Assembly (NCBI GenBank): GCA_951802425.1
Contig: OX637802.1
Coordinates: 1,178,001-1,242,000, forward strand
From: Clavaria fumosa
Taxonomy: Eukaryota; Basidiomycota; Agaricomycetes; Agaricales; Clavariaceae
Direction of reading: 5' to 3'
DNA: 64,000 nt
Made by a program: the position numbers and the translations under genes. Under the pieces are notes generated by a model. It was not told the origin of the DNA and ran no database searches. It was given only the letters and a program-made list of their open reading frames with translations. This document shows, one piece after another, positions 11,702 to 21,630 of this stretch. Positions within the stretch are counted from its first letter, which is position 1, and each line of letters opens with the position of its first letter.

Positions 11702-12433
11702 GTTAGGGCCTGTCCTGTCTTGTAAATAGTACCAAAGGTCAACTTGTTGGTGACCGATCCTGGAAACTTGCTAAGACCAATCAACTGTTGAGCACAGTTG
11801 AGAATGCTCAGTCCCGGAAGGTCACGAGGATGTCTGAAAGAGTGTAAGAACAGAAATAGACAAGTAGGGAGAAGGAAGACATCGTTGGGAAGGTTGCAAA
11901 GTTGGTAGACAAAGTGTAAAGAGGAAAAAGACAAGTTGGGAGAGAAGAGATGCCGCTGAGAAGGTCGCGAGGTCAACTGATGAAGCGTAGAAAGAGAAAT
12001 AAATGAAAGAGATGTTGTTGAGAAGGTTGTGAGTAGTTGTGATGGTGTTGAGAGATAAGTTGGTGAAGGCAATGACTTTGCCAACTGATGGGAGAACCTA
12101 TGGGGTTCGAAGAATCAGTACCAAGACGAATAGAAGAGAATACTTAAGTGTGCAAGTTTATACGAGCATGGAGGACAAGTTAGAATAGAGCAGAGGTGTC
12201 TTGGCAATCTTGAGGTCACCAAGAGAGACAAGACCTATCAATTGTGATGGTTCCAAGCTCAAAGGGCATTGTGGCCTCAAGCTTAAACCAAAAGTGCATC
12301 AATATCAAGTCTACAGTATGAGAAGTACATGTGAGACTTATATACATGTGTACAGAAGAGTATAATGAAAGAGGAAAAGTACAGAGGTCACCAGGTGACA
12401 GAACTATAGTAGTGTGGGGTATGTTTAGTTGTA
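11702..12433 (-). mobile_element. Family-A LTR, 3' half
   Basis: The minus strand reads ACAACTAAACATACC… to CCTAACA at 11702 and is directly followed by the gag leader. Its broken upstream edge at 12433 is complementary in content to the edge at 1753. Together they make one full LTR. Confidence 0.87.
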
Positions 12434-13340
12434 CAGAAAGTTGTGAGTGACCGGGGAACCCAATTTGTGTCCAGATTCATGAGGGAGTTCTATGGGATGA
12501 TTGGGGTTAAGGCAAACCCGAGTACAGCCTTCCACCCACAAACAGATGGACAGACGGAATGAGTCAACCAGGAGGTTGAAGTGTATCTCTGGGCCTATGT
12601 TGACCATCTGCAGGATGATTGGGCGGAGTGGCTGTCTACAGCAGAGTTTGCACTCAATAACCATGAGCACTTGGCCACTGGATTCACGCCTTTCTATCTG
12701 GAGTATGGCCGGCACCCTTGGAATGGCAGTATCCGGCCACCTTCTGAGGTGAACCTGCAGTGGATGAATGGATGGCCAAGCTCACGGAATCCTGAAGAGC
12801 AGCCAGGGAAGCAATGGGGAAGGCAGCAGATGCCATGAAGGCCAGCTACAATAAGGGAAAGTGCCTGAGTCATGAATACTCAAAGGGGGACTTAGTCTGG
12901 CTGGACACTCGGAACCTGAAAATGGATCGACCCTCCAAGAAGCTTGACAACAAGTGTGCTGGACCCTTCACCATTGAAGAAAAGGTTGGACCAGCAGTGT
13001 ACCGGCTCAAGCTCCCTCGAGCATGGTGCATTCACTGGGTTTTCAACAAGCTGCTACTCACTCCGTATGTTGCCCCCTCTTTCCCTTCCCAGAACTTGCC
13101 TCCACCCCCACCCCCCATGATTGATGACGACCACTTGGAGTATGATGTGGAGGCAATTCTTGATGTCAAGAAGGTTGGACAGGGAGTGAAGTATTTGGTG
13201 AAGTGGTTGGGATACCCAGTGGAGGAGAACACTTGGGAACCTCGTCGCAACCTCACTAATGTTATGCTGTTGCTCTGAGACTTCTTCCAGCAACACCCGG
13301 ACAAGGCAAAGTTGGCAGGTCAAGATGCCCAGCCTTAAGA
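12434..13340 (+). pseudogene. Gypsy pol fragment: integrase C-terminal half and chromodomain
   Basis: Starts [13 protein letters not shown], continues [11 protein letters not shown] (the next residue is a TGA stop at a CGA position), AEFALNNHEH, DLVWLDTRNLKMDRPS, KCAGPFTIEEKVG and a chromodomain (YDVEAILDVKK, VKYLVKWLGYP, ENTWEP). A TGA at about 13276 breaks the last segment. The protein ends with GQDAQP and a TAA just before a polypurine tract AAGAGGGGGG. It completes the fragment at 1754-2635 on the other strand. Confidence 0.88.
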
Positions 13341-13351
13341 GGGGGGTGATG

Positions 13352-13700
13352 TCAGGATCGCTTACATAAGCAGGCAAGAGAAGTCAGCAAAGGATTGGGA
13401 AAGAGTTGCGGGAAGATCGCGGGAAGGTCATGTGACTGGTATGGCGCACAGATTAGGTAATTGTGTGTCACGTGACCCAAGCCTCTGGCGCATCACATGA
13501 TGCAAGGGGTCTGAGTGTTGGAATGCTGGCAACTCCCAGGGCTCTTGCTATATATACTACATCCTTTCCATACTTGTACCCTTTTCCCCTTATGTTAGTA
13601 TTGTCATCACTGACCTTACATTAAGTTGTGTGAGCATGAGACTGAGTCTGATATTAGAGTACCCTATACAATTACTGGACTCAGGCTGAGATGATGGTGG
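13352..13700 (+). mobile_element. 3' LTR start of the broken gypsy element (end not determined)
   Basis: TGTCAGGATCGCTTACATAAGC begins two bases after the polypurine tract AAGAGGGGGGTGA, the layout of a 3' LTR. A TATA-like GCTATATATACTAC lies at about 13546. The body does not match the 560-580 bp LTRs at 56750/62770 beyond the first bases, so this is a relative rather than a copy. I could not fix its right edge. Confidence 0.6.
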
Positions 13701-14084
13701 TTAAGGGTTAAGATGGATCATGTTGCAAATGACCAGTGAGCTGGCTTTATATACTAGTGATCACATGACTTTCACATGACTTTCACATGACTGACTTAGT
13801 CAGCACATGGGAAAACTATAGTAAATAAAGTAACTAGCTAAGTCATCAGACCATTAGTAATGAGAAGATTACTAATCAACAAAAGAGTCTTAGTAAGCAG
13901 AATACATGAGCTGAGTAATCACAATATAAATGCTGAATAAGCTATAGTTGAGATGAATAATCAAATGACAAATCATCCTGCTGTGTAATGTATGACAAAT
14001 CATCCTGCTGAGTAATGTCCATTACATTCCAGTAATGTTCCATAACATGTCCATGTGACTTCCTTGACATTCCATAAGGTTTAC

Positions 14085-14485
14085 ATAAGCTTCCATTAGC
14101 CTTCCCTGACCTTCTAGAACCTTCTATAAACTTCCATAACTTTCCTTGAGTTCCATCAAGTTCTAGAACATTCTACAATGTTCTACTGTTCTTCTTCTAG
14201 AACCTTCCATATACTTCCATAACTTTCTTTGAGTTTCCATAGCATTCCATAGCTTTCCATGACATTCCATGAGCTTCCTTCAAATTCTAGAATGTTCCAT
14301 AATGTTCCAAGACCTTCCATAACCTTCCATGACTGTCTTTGAATGATGTTCTATAGGCTTCCATAACATTCTTTAGCCTTCCATAGGCTTCCATGACATT
14401 CATTAGCCTTCCATAGGCTTATGTAACATGATCTTTGCCTTCCATAGGCTTATGTAACATGATAGACCTTCCATAGGCCTGTAGA
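14085..14485. repeat. Degenerate CTTCCATA-type tandem repeat
   Basis: About 400 bp of imperfect 10-22 bp units such as CCTTCCATAGGCTTC and CTTCCATAACATT. Units drift continuously, so no single period is clean. It contains no reading frame. The flanks 13700-14085 and 14486-14717 show no recognisable gene, apart from a short AAAAT run near 14550. Confidence 0.75.
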
Positions 14486-14717
14486 GGTACTCCATTTCCC
14501 TCATTTGACTTGTAACTGAATCAGAACATCATTATTGCCATAGAACAAATAAAATAAAATAAAATAAGGAGGTGAAGGAAATTACAAGTCATGGTAGAAG
14601 AGTTCAGATGTCCATTTTGTCTTCTCTTTGTCGTTACCCATCACAGGCAGCACAAGTACATGAGAGTGGATGGCAGGCATGCTGCACTGCACTGTGTCAT
14701 GAAGATCACACTCTGGG

Positions 14718-14773
14718 CATCAGTACTTGTACATGTGTCTTGTGGATTGACTTGTTGAGGACTTGTTGCCTTG
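14718..14773. mobile_element. Left part of a ~213-bp TIR element split by the gypsy insertion
   Basis: CATCAGTACTTGTACATGTGTC… to CCTTG at 14773. The rest continues at 25280-25441, after the gypsy element and its target duplication. The uninterrupted relative lies on the opposite strand at 30646-30858. Confidence 0.85.
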
Positions 14774-16246
14774 TGTCAGGACCCATTCATTTTTCCTTGC
14801 CCAAGCTGACTTCACCCACATCCACGAGCTTCCCGACAACCCTCTACAACCTCACGAGTCCCTCTACACACTTCCGGGACCCACTGTCTCCTTCCGGAAG
14901 CCTCTCCAACCTCCCCCGTGCTCACACAACACTCGCGACCACCATGCTGTACTCGCGACGCTTCCTAGTACTTCATCCTATGCGCATACTTCACCCGGAC
15001 CCACCAATCCTATGCGCGACACACCGATACGCATCTACTTCCACCAGCACGTGACTTGCTGCGCCGCACCCCCAGCGCTACCACTATCAGCGCCAATACG
15101 TTACCAGTGTTACGACCGTTACTTGCGTTACCAGCGTTACCCACGTGACTACCCGCCCATAGGTCACCTGCGTCACTAGCGTCACCCACATGATCGCTCT
15201 TATGACCTCGCGACCTTAACACTCAAACGCGCCACCAACGGTCAGCTGTATGAACACTTCAAATATGCATCCCTTCTTCTCCTCAGTCGTCTATAATTAC
15301 GTTACTTATGATCCGAGAATCCCTCCGTAGTTATAGCAACGTATATACTTATTTAACTAGGTCGCGACCCGTGACAGGTCATCTTCGCGACCTTACCTAT
15401 GCATACCTAACCCCTCGCGACCTTAGTAGAACACGCGCCTAGTCACTTTACGACTAAACATACCCCGTACTACCATAGTCTTGTCGCCTGGCGACCTCTG
15501 TACTTTCCCTTTTTCATTATACTCTCTCTACGTACATATATAAGGTCTTGCATGTACTTATGGTACTCCAGACTTGATATTGACGCACATTGGTTTAAGC
15601 TTGAGGCTAGTATGCCCTTTGAGCTTGGAACCATCGCGATTGATAGGTCTTGTCTCTCTTGGTGACCACAAGATTGCCAAGACACACTCTACTCTGTCCT
15701 AACTCACCCTCTGCGCTCCTACAACTTGCATGATCTAAGTATTCTCTATTAATCGTCTTGGTACTGATCTTGGAACCCTACAGGTTCACCCGTCGGTTGG
15801 CAAAGTCATCGCCTTCACCGACACATTCTCAACACCGTCGCAACCACCGTGACCCTTCCAGCATTCTCTATTTCTTTCACCTCGTCTTTTTTCCTTCTCT
15901 ACGCTTCGTCGGTCGACCTCGCGACCTTCTCAGCGTTGTCACTTTCTCCCACCTCATCTATTCCTTTCTTCACGCTTTGTCGGTCGACTTCACGACCCTC
16001 TCAGCGTCACCCATTTCCCCCCTCCTCATCAATTACCTCCTTTACACTTAGTTTACCGACTTTACGACCTTCCCAACGACGTCTTCCTCCTCTATACTTG
16101 TCTTTCCTCGCTCTTACATCTCCTCAGACGTCTTCGCGACCTTCCGGGACCGAGCATTCTCGACTGTGCTCAACAGTTGATTGGTCTTAGCGAGTTTCCA
16201 GCATAGGTCACCAACAAGTCGATCTCCGGCACTACTATCGAGACGG
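14774..16246 (+). repeat. 5' LTR of family-A element (3' tip deleted)
   Basis: Begins TGTCAGGACCC. It matches the 3' LTR base for base in length until GAGACGG at 16246, then jumps to ATTCCGAGC, which corresponds to gag-internal sequence around 11270 of the old copy. The bases GACAGGCCCTAACA that end the 3' LTR are missing. Confidence 0.93.
15537..15543 (+). promoter_or_regulatory. LTR TATA box (TATATAA)
   Basis: TATATAAGGTC in the U3-like part of the 5' LTR. It is conserved in the 3' LTR at 24556-24562. Likely core promoter of the element; the transcription start is not visible from sequence. Confidence 0.5.
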
Positions 16247-16391
16247 ATTCCGAGCTAACCCACAGAACCGGTTATACGAGAGTCAGCGTCAGTATCCAGG
16301 GACTACCGACCACAGAGTTCCGACTCCTCCCGACCTGGATACCCCCTCGCGACCTCCAAGACAGGTTCAACCCACCAGAGGACCCCGGGAT

Positions 16392-17870
16392 ATGGCCCCG
16401 CTTTTCCAGGTCGCGGCTCAATCTCTTCAGAATTTCGCGAATCCTGCCACGCCTGATGAGCGACCAGCCATTGTCTCCAGGATCCCAAGGTACACCGCCC
16501 CTCGCAGTAGCTGGCCTACGTGGACGCAGCCAGCCACTACTCCGAGTAGGGCGTTCCCTCACGACCCTATAGGGACCGAAGCAATGCTTCAACCTGCCCC
16601 TCGCCTCGAGATTCCGGTCGAGCCCTTCCACATTCCACAACCGGAAGCGCGACCAGTACCCCAGATGGAGATGCGACCAGCATCTCGCCCTCCGTCACAG
16701 ACTGAAGCTCTGCAGGTCCCTCTGGTCCCCCCTATGCCCCCACACCCCGCCGCCGCACTTCGAGATGAGGCACCTGGAACCCACCATCACCACTACTATT
16801 ACCAGGCCCCTCCCTCCGAAGGACCATCAGCCCGAGACGCCTTCGCTCGAGAATCCAAGCTCAACACCAGACGTCCCGAACCGTTCAATGGTCGTGACCG
16901 ACGCAAGTGGAAACCTTTCGTCACGGAATGCCTAATGACTTTCTTCACCAAGCCCGTAACCTTCCAAGGAGATCACGAGAGGGTTACTTTCGCCGCCTCT
17001 TACCTCACGGACACCGCGCAGAGCCACTACACCTCCCTCCTTCAATTCAATGCCAAACACCCGGCTCTACATTCCTGGGAAGGATTCATCCCCAAGTTTG
17101 GAGGGATGTTTGGAGTGGTCAACACGCAGATTGAAGCCGACCAGAACCTTTGCTTGTTGCAGATGGGCGAAAACGAACGGTTTTCGAACCACATCATCCG
17201 TTTTGAGTCCTTCACTTTCGAATCCAACTGGAATTCGGCCGCCTTGCAATCAGAGCTCTACCGCTCGATGTCCACGCGTATTAAAGAGGCCATGAAAGTC
17301 ATTCCGCGACCTACGACGTATCAGGAACTTCGCGATTTAGCCATGCAGATTGACCAGAGACACTGGGAATATGAGAGTGAGACTCGCCGAACTCAATTCC
17401 GCGCTAACCCTCCTGCTCCCCGTCCCCCTGTTCAACAAGGTGGAAATCGCCCCTTGGCTCAACAAGGCGGAAATCGCAACTACCAGATGACATTGCGACC
17501 TTATCCAGCCGCTGGCAATAATCCTACAACACCCCGACCAGCCGCAGGGAATCCCACAACTTCGCCGCGACCTGCTAATCCGCCCCATCAGCCGAATCCG
17601 AATCCGAATCCGCCCTATGTCCCCCTCAGCGATGAGGAACGAGAATGTCGTTGTCAGGGAAATCTTTGTTTGAGATGTGGAAAACCGGGACATTACAGCG
17701 TTGCATGCCCCGATCGACGATTAGCCGGACGAGCTGTCTTCACACTAGAGGAAGGAGAGGAAGAGATCCAGGAAGAGTACGAAGTTGAGGAAGAGGTAGA
17801 AGAGGATGTGGATGACCCGCACGAAGGGTTAAACGAGGAAGCGACTCAGGAGCTTCCGGGGGAACTCTGA
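16392..17870 (+). CDS. Gag polyprotein of family-A gypsy element (N-terminally truncated)
   Basis: Structural protein that packages element RNA. The first ATG gives 492 residues. The open frame actually continues upstream through 16245 (GFRANPQN) into the LTR because a deletion removed the original start (see 11648 in the old copy). Features are a Pro-rich N-terminal third, a capsid-like helical region (residues about 160-330, FQGDHERVTFAASYLTDTA, RSMSTRIKEAMKV), a zinc knuckle CLRCGKPGHYSVACP (CX2CX4HX4C, about residue 425), and an acidic tail. It ends at 17870. Pol is open in the -1 frame and overlaps this end. Confidence 0.88.
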   Translation: MAPLFQVAAQSLQNFANPATPDERPAIVSRIPRYTAPRSSWPTWTQPATTPSRAFPHDPIGTEAMLQPAPRLEIPVEPFHIPQPEARPVPQMEMRPASRPPSQTEALQVPLVPPMPPHPAAALRDEAPGTHHHHYYYQAPPSEGPSARDAFARESKLNTRRPEPFNGRDRRKWKPFVTECLMTFFTKPVTFQGDHERVTFAASYLTDTAQSHYTSLLQFNAKHPALHSWEGFIPKFGGMFGVVNTQIEADQNLCLLQMGENERFSNHIIRFESFTFESNWNSAALQSELYRSMSTRIKEAMKVIPRPTTYQELRDLAMQIDQRHWEYESETRRTQFRANPPAPRPPVQQGGNRPLAQQGGNRNYQMTLRPYPAAGNNPTTPRPAAGNPTTSPRPANPPHQPNPNPNPPYVPLSDEERECRCQGNLCLRCGKPGHYSVACPDRRLAGRAVFTLEEGEEEIQEEYEVEEEVEEDVDDPHEGLNEEATQELPGEL

Positions 17871-18052
17871 GTCACGACGATCCGACCCCCATACTCGCGC
17901 GGGCCGCGACTAGTTCCTCTTCCCCTCAAATTCCTCGCGACCTTTCTAATACTCCCATTGCTTCCCAGTCTTCCCAATCCTTCCTCATAAAGACACAAAT
18001 ACCAGATTTCAGCTCGATTCCCTTAAATACCCTCGTTGATTGCGGCGCATCA

Positions 18053-21000
18053 ATGAATTTCATCGATTTCACCCTTGCGAACTCCCGTCCAAACCTCCTA
18101 ATGCCACTTCCGCAACCTCTACCGCTTCAATACTTCGACGGAAGTTCCTCCAGCTCCAATATAACCCACTACGTCCACGCTAATACGAAATTCCCCGACG
18201 ATACTATCCAATCCATTAAGTTCCTCGTCACTAAAACTCATCCTCTCACTCCTGTGGTTCTAGGGCTCGATTGGTTGCGAATCTGGAACCCTAGGATCGA
18301 TTGGACCAACCTCACTTTTAGTTTCGGACAGACAGCCCGCTCCGCGACTATCCCTCTCACTCTTCTGGACACGAAACCCCTGAGTAAACCTTCCCCTGAC
18401 CTCGCGAACTCGACACTGAAACCCTCTAAACCCACGCGAGTTCAATTGGTCAAGGCCACCATGCTTCGTCGATTGGAACAACAAGGAGAATTTATAGGTC
18501 TCCTATACTTCCAACCCGCGAGCAACCCCTACAACGACGAATCCATACTCGCGAGTTCCGTGACCACTCAACCCCCTCTGAAACCTGAAGAAACAGTCCC
18601 GCACGAGTATCACGACTTCCTGGACGTCTTTTCTGAAGATCTAGCCCGGGAATTACCTCTGCACCGCGACTACGACCACCGAATTGAACTTGAGGAAGGC
18701 GAAACACCTCCTCATGGGAAGCTGTACAACATGTCAGAAGTGGAGTTAAAAACGTTGAAAGATTATTTGGACGACATGTTGGACAAAGGCTTCATTCGGC
18801 CGTCGAAATCCCCCGCAGGTGCACCGGTACTCTTTGCGAAGAAGAAAGATGGAAACCTTCGCCTCTGCGTCGACTATCAAGGTCTCAACAAAATCACCCG
18901 CAAAAATCGCTACCCCATTCCTCGAATTGAGACCCTTGTCGACCAATTGCGCTTGGCCAAAATCTACTCGAAGATCGACCTCCGTGTTGGGTATAACAAC
19001 ATGAGGATAGCTGAAGGAGACGAGTGGAAAACTGCGTTCCGCACTCGCTACGGCGCGTTCAAATATCTTGTCATGCCGTTTGGACTCACGAACGCACCCG
19101 CAACCTTTCAGCACCTTATGAACGATATCTTTCACGATCTGGTCGACGTCAATGTAGTAGTCTACCTCGACGACATCTTAATCTACTCGGACAACCTCGA
19201 ACAGCATCGCGACCACGTCCGAGAGGTCCTACGACATCTACGCAAGGCAGACTTACACGCGCGACCCGAGAAGTGTGATTTCCACACCACGACGGTCGAA
19301 TACCTTGGAGTTATAGTGTCCCCCGACGGAATTGCCATGGATCCTTCAAAAATACAGGCCATTCTAAGTTGGCCCATACCCATGAAGATCCGCGACCTTC
19401 AGAGCTTTTTAGGCTTTGCTAATTTCTATCGAAGATTCATAGATAACTATTCCAGCATCGTTATTCCACTTACGCGACTCCTCCGCAAGGATACGCCTTG
19501 GAAGTGGAGCCCACGATGCCAAGAAGTCTTCAATATCCTCAAACAAGCCTTTACCGAAGCTCCCGTCCTCCGGCATTATGACCCCGATCACCCCATTACC
19601 CTCGAATGTGACGCTTCCGACTACGTGATAGCGGCCATTCTCTCTCAAACCGATCCCGCGACTAACGAGCTACGTCCCATCGCTTTCCACGCACGTACAA
19701 TGATCGCTGCAGAGCTCAACTACGACATTTACGACAAAGAGCTCCTCGCGATACACGATGCGTTCAAGCAATGGAGAGCGTACCTCGAAGGCATGCGATA
19801 CCAAATTCAGGTCTTTTCAGACCACAATAACTTTCGTTATTTCACCACCACGAAGCAACTCAGCTGTCGACAAGCCCACTGGGCAGAGTACCTTTCCAGT
19901 TTTGACTATGTAATTCATTATCGAGCAGGAAAGCTAGGTGCGAAGCCAGATGCCCTCACACGACGACCCGACGTCTACCCGAAGAAATCTGACCAACCCG
20001 TGACCAATGCACAAAACAATAAGGTCGCGATACCACCGGAATTACTTCGAGCAGCCATCATCCTCAACGAAGAAGCCCTGATTTCGCGAATTCGACATGC
20101 CCCTCACGACTCCTACTTCTCCAAGAAATCAAGGGGCGCTTCACAAGGTCGCGACAAAGCATTCTCGCTCTCGCCCGACAGTTCACTATTACTTCGAAAT
20201 GGCAAAATATACGTCCCTGACCACAACTCTCTCCGATTCGATATCCTATGCTCCAACCACAACCATAAACTACAAGGACATCCAGGTATAAGGAAGACAA
20301 CCCAACTAATAAATAGGTTGTTTTTCTGGCCAGGACTCCGAAAGGACGTAACCATCTACGTTCGTGGTTGTCACACCTGCGCAAGGGCAAAACCCGTCCG
20401 GCACAAACCCTATGGACTCCTCAAGCCCTTGCCCATAGGCGAGCAACCTTGGTCTTCGATTTCGATGGACCATATTGAAGCCCTCCCCCTCTCCGCGACC
20501 TTTGACTCGATCCTCGTCATTGTCTGTCGACTTACGAAACAAGCGATTTTTATCTCTACCAATACTACTGACACCGCAAAAGAATTAGCCCAGCATTTCG
20601 TCACCCACGTCTTTTCAAAGCATGGGCTACCCGTGGATATAGTGTCGGATAGAGGAAGATTATTTGTTTCTAAGTTTTGGTCTTCGTTATGCCAAGCTTT
20701 GGATATTACTTCAAATCTCTCCACAGCTTACCACCCCGAGACCGACGGACAAACAGAACGAGTCAACCAGGTTCTAGAGCAATATATCCGAATATATACG
20801 AACTACCAGCAAGACGACTGGAATTACCAACTCCCACTCGCCGAGTTTGTATACAATAACACCCCTCATAGCGCGACTGGTGTCTCCCCATTCTTCGCGA
20901 ACAAGAGATACCACCCAAGACTCACGATTTCCCTCGAAGGGATACCCGCACATGAAGCCCACGTGGTCGTGACCGATCTCAAGACACTCCATCAGCACTT

Positions 21001-21529
21001 ACGAGATCAACTCAAGGTCGTGAACGAGGCCTACTCGCACTTTGCGGACAGGAAGAGAGAGGTTACACCAGACTGGAAAGAAGGAACGAAGGTGTGGTTA
21101 GACTTGCGGAATGTGAAGACGAAGAGACTGATGAAGAAATTGGACTCGAAACGAGCTGGACCTTTCCCCATACTCGCGAAAGTTTTGACTCACGCATATC
21201 GTCTCCAGTTACCGAAATCGATGCAAGAAATTCATGACGTTTTCCATGTTTTGTTACTCGAAAGGGTCTACGACGACGCTTTCCCCCAGCGGCAACAGCA
21301 ACCCCCGCCCCCTATCGAGGTCGACGGCAAACAACATTATGAAGTCGCCGACATACTAGATTCTCGAAGGAGGGGTAGGAAAGTGCTTTACCTCGTACGA
21401 TGGGAAGGTTACGGACCCAAGGACGACACCTGGGAACCAATAGAATCACTTTCCGGCTTGAAGGAACTCCTCAAGGACTTCCACGCTACCTACCCGGAAA
21501 AACCTCGCGCAACTCGCGCAACTCAATAA
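18053..21529 (+). CDS. Pol polyprotein: protease, RT, RNase H, integrase, chromodomain
   Basis: 1158 residues from the first ATG. The frame is open upstream through at least 17861, overlapping gag, so translation probably comes by -1 shift from gag. The protease motif LVDCGAS lies just upstream of and across the ATG (usual form D-S/T-G, here D-C-G). RT has LRLCVDYQGLNK, LVMPFGLTNAP and the catalytic YLDD (about 19160). RNase H has LECDASDYVI. Integrase has the zinc-binding GHPGIRK and CHTCARAK, then core residues in MDHIEA, VSDRG and DGQTERVNQ. The C-terminus has a chromodomain (YEVADILDSRR, VLYLVRWEGYG, DTWEP), which in this family steers insertion to modified histones. No internal stops, so it looks functional. 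Confidence 0.95.
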   Translation: MNFIDFTLANSRPNLLMPLPQPLPLQYFDGSSSSSNITHYVHANTKFPDDTIQSIKFLVTKTHPLTPVVLGLDWLRIWNPRIDWTNLTFSFGQTARSATIPLTLLDTKPLSKPSPDLANSTLKPSKPTRVQLVKATMLRRLEQQGEFIGLLYFQPASNPYNDESILASSVTTQPPLKPEETVPHEYHDFLDVFSEDLARELPLHRDYDHRIELEEGETPPHGKLYNMSEVELKTLKDYLDDMLDKGFIRPSKSPAGAPVLFAKKKDGNLRLCVDYQGLNKITRKNRYPIPRIETLVDQLRLAKIYSKIDLRVGYNNMRIAEGDEWKTAFRTRYGAFKYLVMPFGLTNAPATFQHLMNDIFHDLVDVNVVVYLDDILIYSDNLEQHRDHVREVLRHLRKADLHARPEKCDFHTTTVEYLGVIVSPDGIAMDPSKIQAILSWPIPMKIRDLQSFLGFANFYRRFIDNYSSIVIPLTRLLRKDTPWKWSPRCQEVFNILKQAFTEAPVLRHYDPDHPITLECDASDYVIAAILSQTDPATNELRPIAFHARTMIAAELNYDIYDKELLAIHDAFKQWRAYLEGMRYQIQVFSDHNNFRYFTTTKQLSCRQAHWAEYLSSFDYVIHYRAGKLGAKPDALTRRPDVYPKKSDQPVTNAQNNKVAIPPELLRAAIILNEEALISRIRHAPHDSYFSKKSRGASQGRDKAFSLSPDSSLLLRNGKIYVPDHNSLRFDILCSNHNHKLQGHPGIRKTTQLINRLFFWPGLRKDVTIYVRGCHTCARAKPVRHKPYGLLKPLPIGEQPWSSISMDHIEALPLSATFDSILVIVCRLTKQAIFISTNTTDTAKELAQHFVTHVFSKHGLPVDIVSDRGRLFVSKFWSSLCQALDITSNLSTAYHPETDGQTERVNQVLEQYIRIYTNYQQDDWNYQLPLAEFVYNNTPHSATGVSPFFANKRYHPRLTISLEGIPAHEAHVVVTDLKTLHQHLRDQLKVVNEAYSHFADRKREVTPDWKEGTKVWLDLRNVKTKRLMKKLDSKRAGPFPILAKVLTHAYRLQLPKSMQEIHDVFHVLLLERVYDDAFPQRQQQPPPPIEVDGKQHYEVADILDSRRRGRKVLYLVRWEGYGPKDDTWEPIESLSGLKELLKDFHATYPEKPRATRATQ

Positions 21530-21630
21530 TTTTCCTCGCCTCTTTCTCGTTTTTTCTTCACTTTCTCACTTCGGATTTCACAGCAATTCATATATACGCA
21601 ATAAAAATACAACAAGAAAATTTTTATTTA

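Larger units (their letters stand above)
7378..12433 (-). mobile_element. Old family-A gypsy element lacking pol
   Basis: Read on the minus strand, the order is the 3' half of the 5' LTR (12433-11702), leader and gag (11648-9660), the antisense accessory gene (9525-7500 on the plus strand), the polypurine tract (about 7388-7400), then the first nine bases of the 3' LTR at 7386-7378. The 3.5-kb pol found in the 14774-25279 copy is missing between gag and the accessory gene. Many stops match G-to-A or C-to-T changes. The remaining LTR pieces lie at 1-209/1688-1753 and 3266-4668. Confidence 0.85.

Noticed and set aside
15010..15222. 70-codon frame (MLRSRGHKSDHV…) repeated at 1235, 15010 and 24029
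   Set aside because: It lies in the tandem GTTACC block of every family-A LTR and appears wherever the LTR does. There is no codon-level conservation beyond the DNA repeat.
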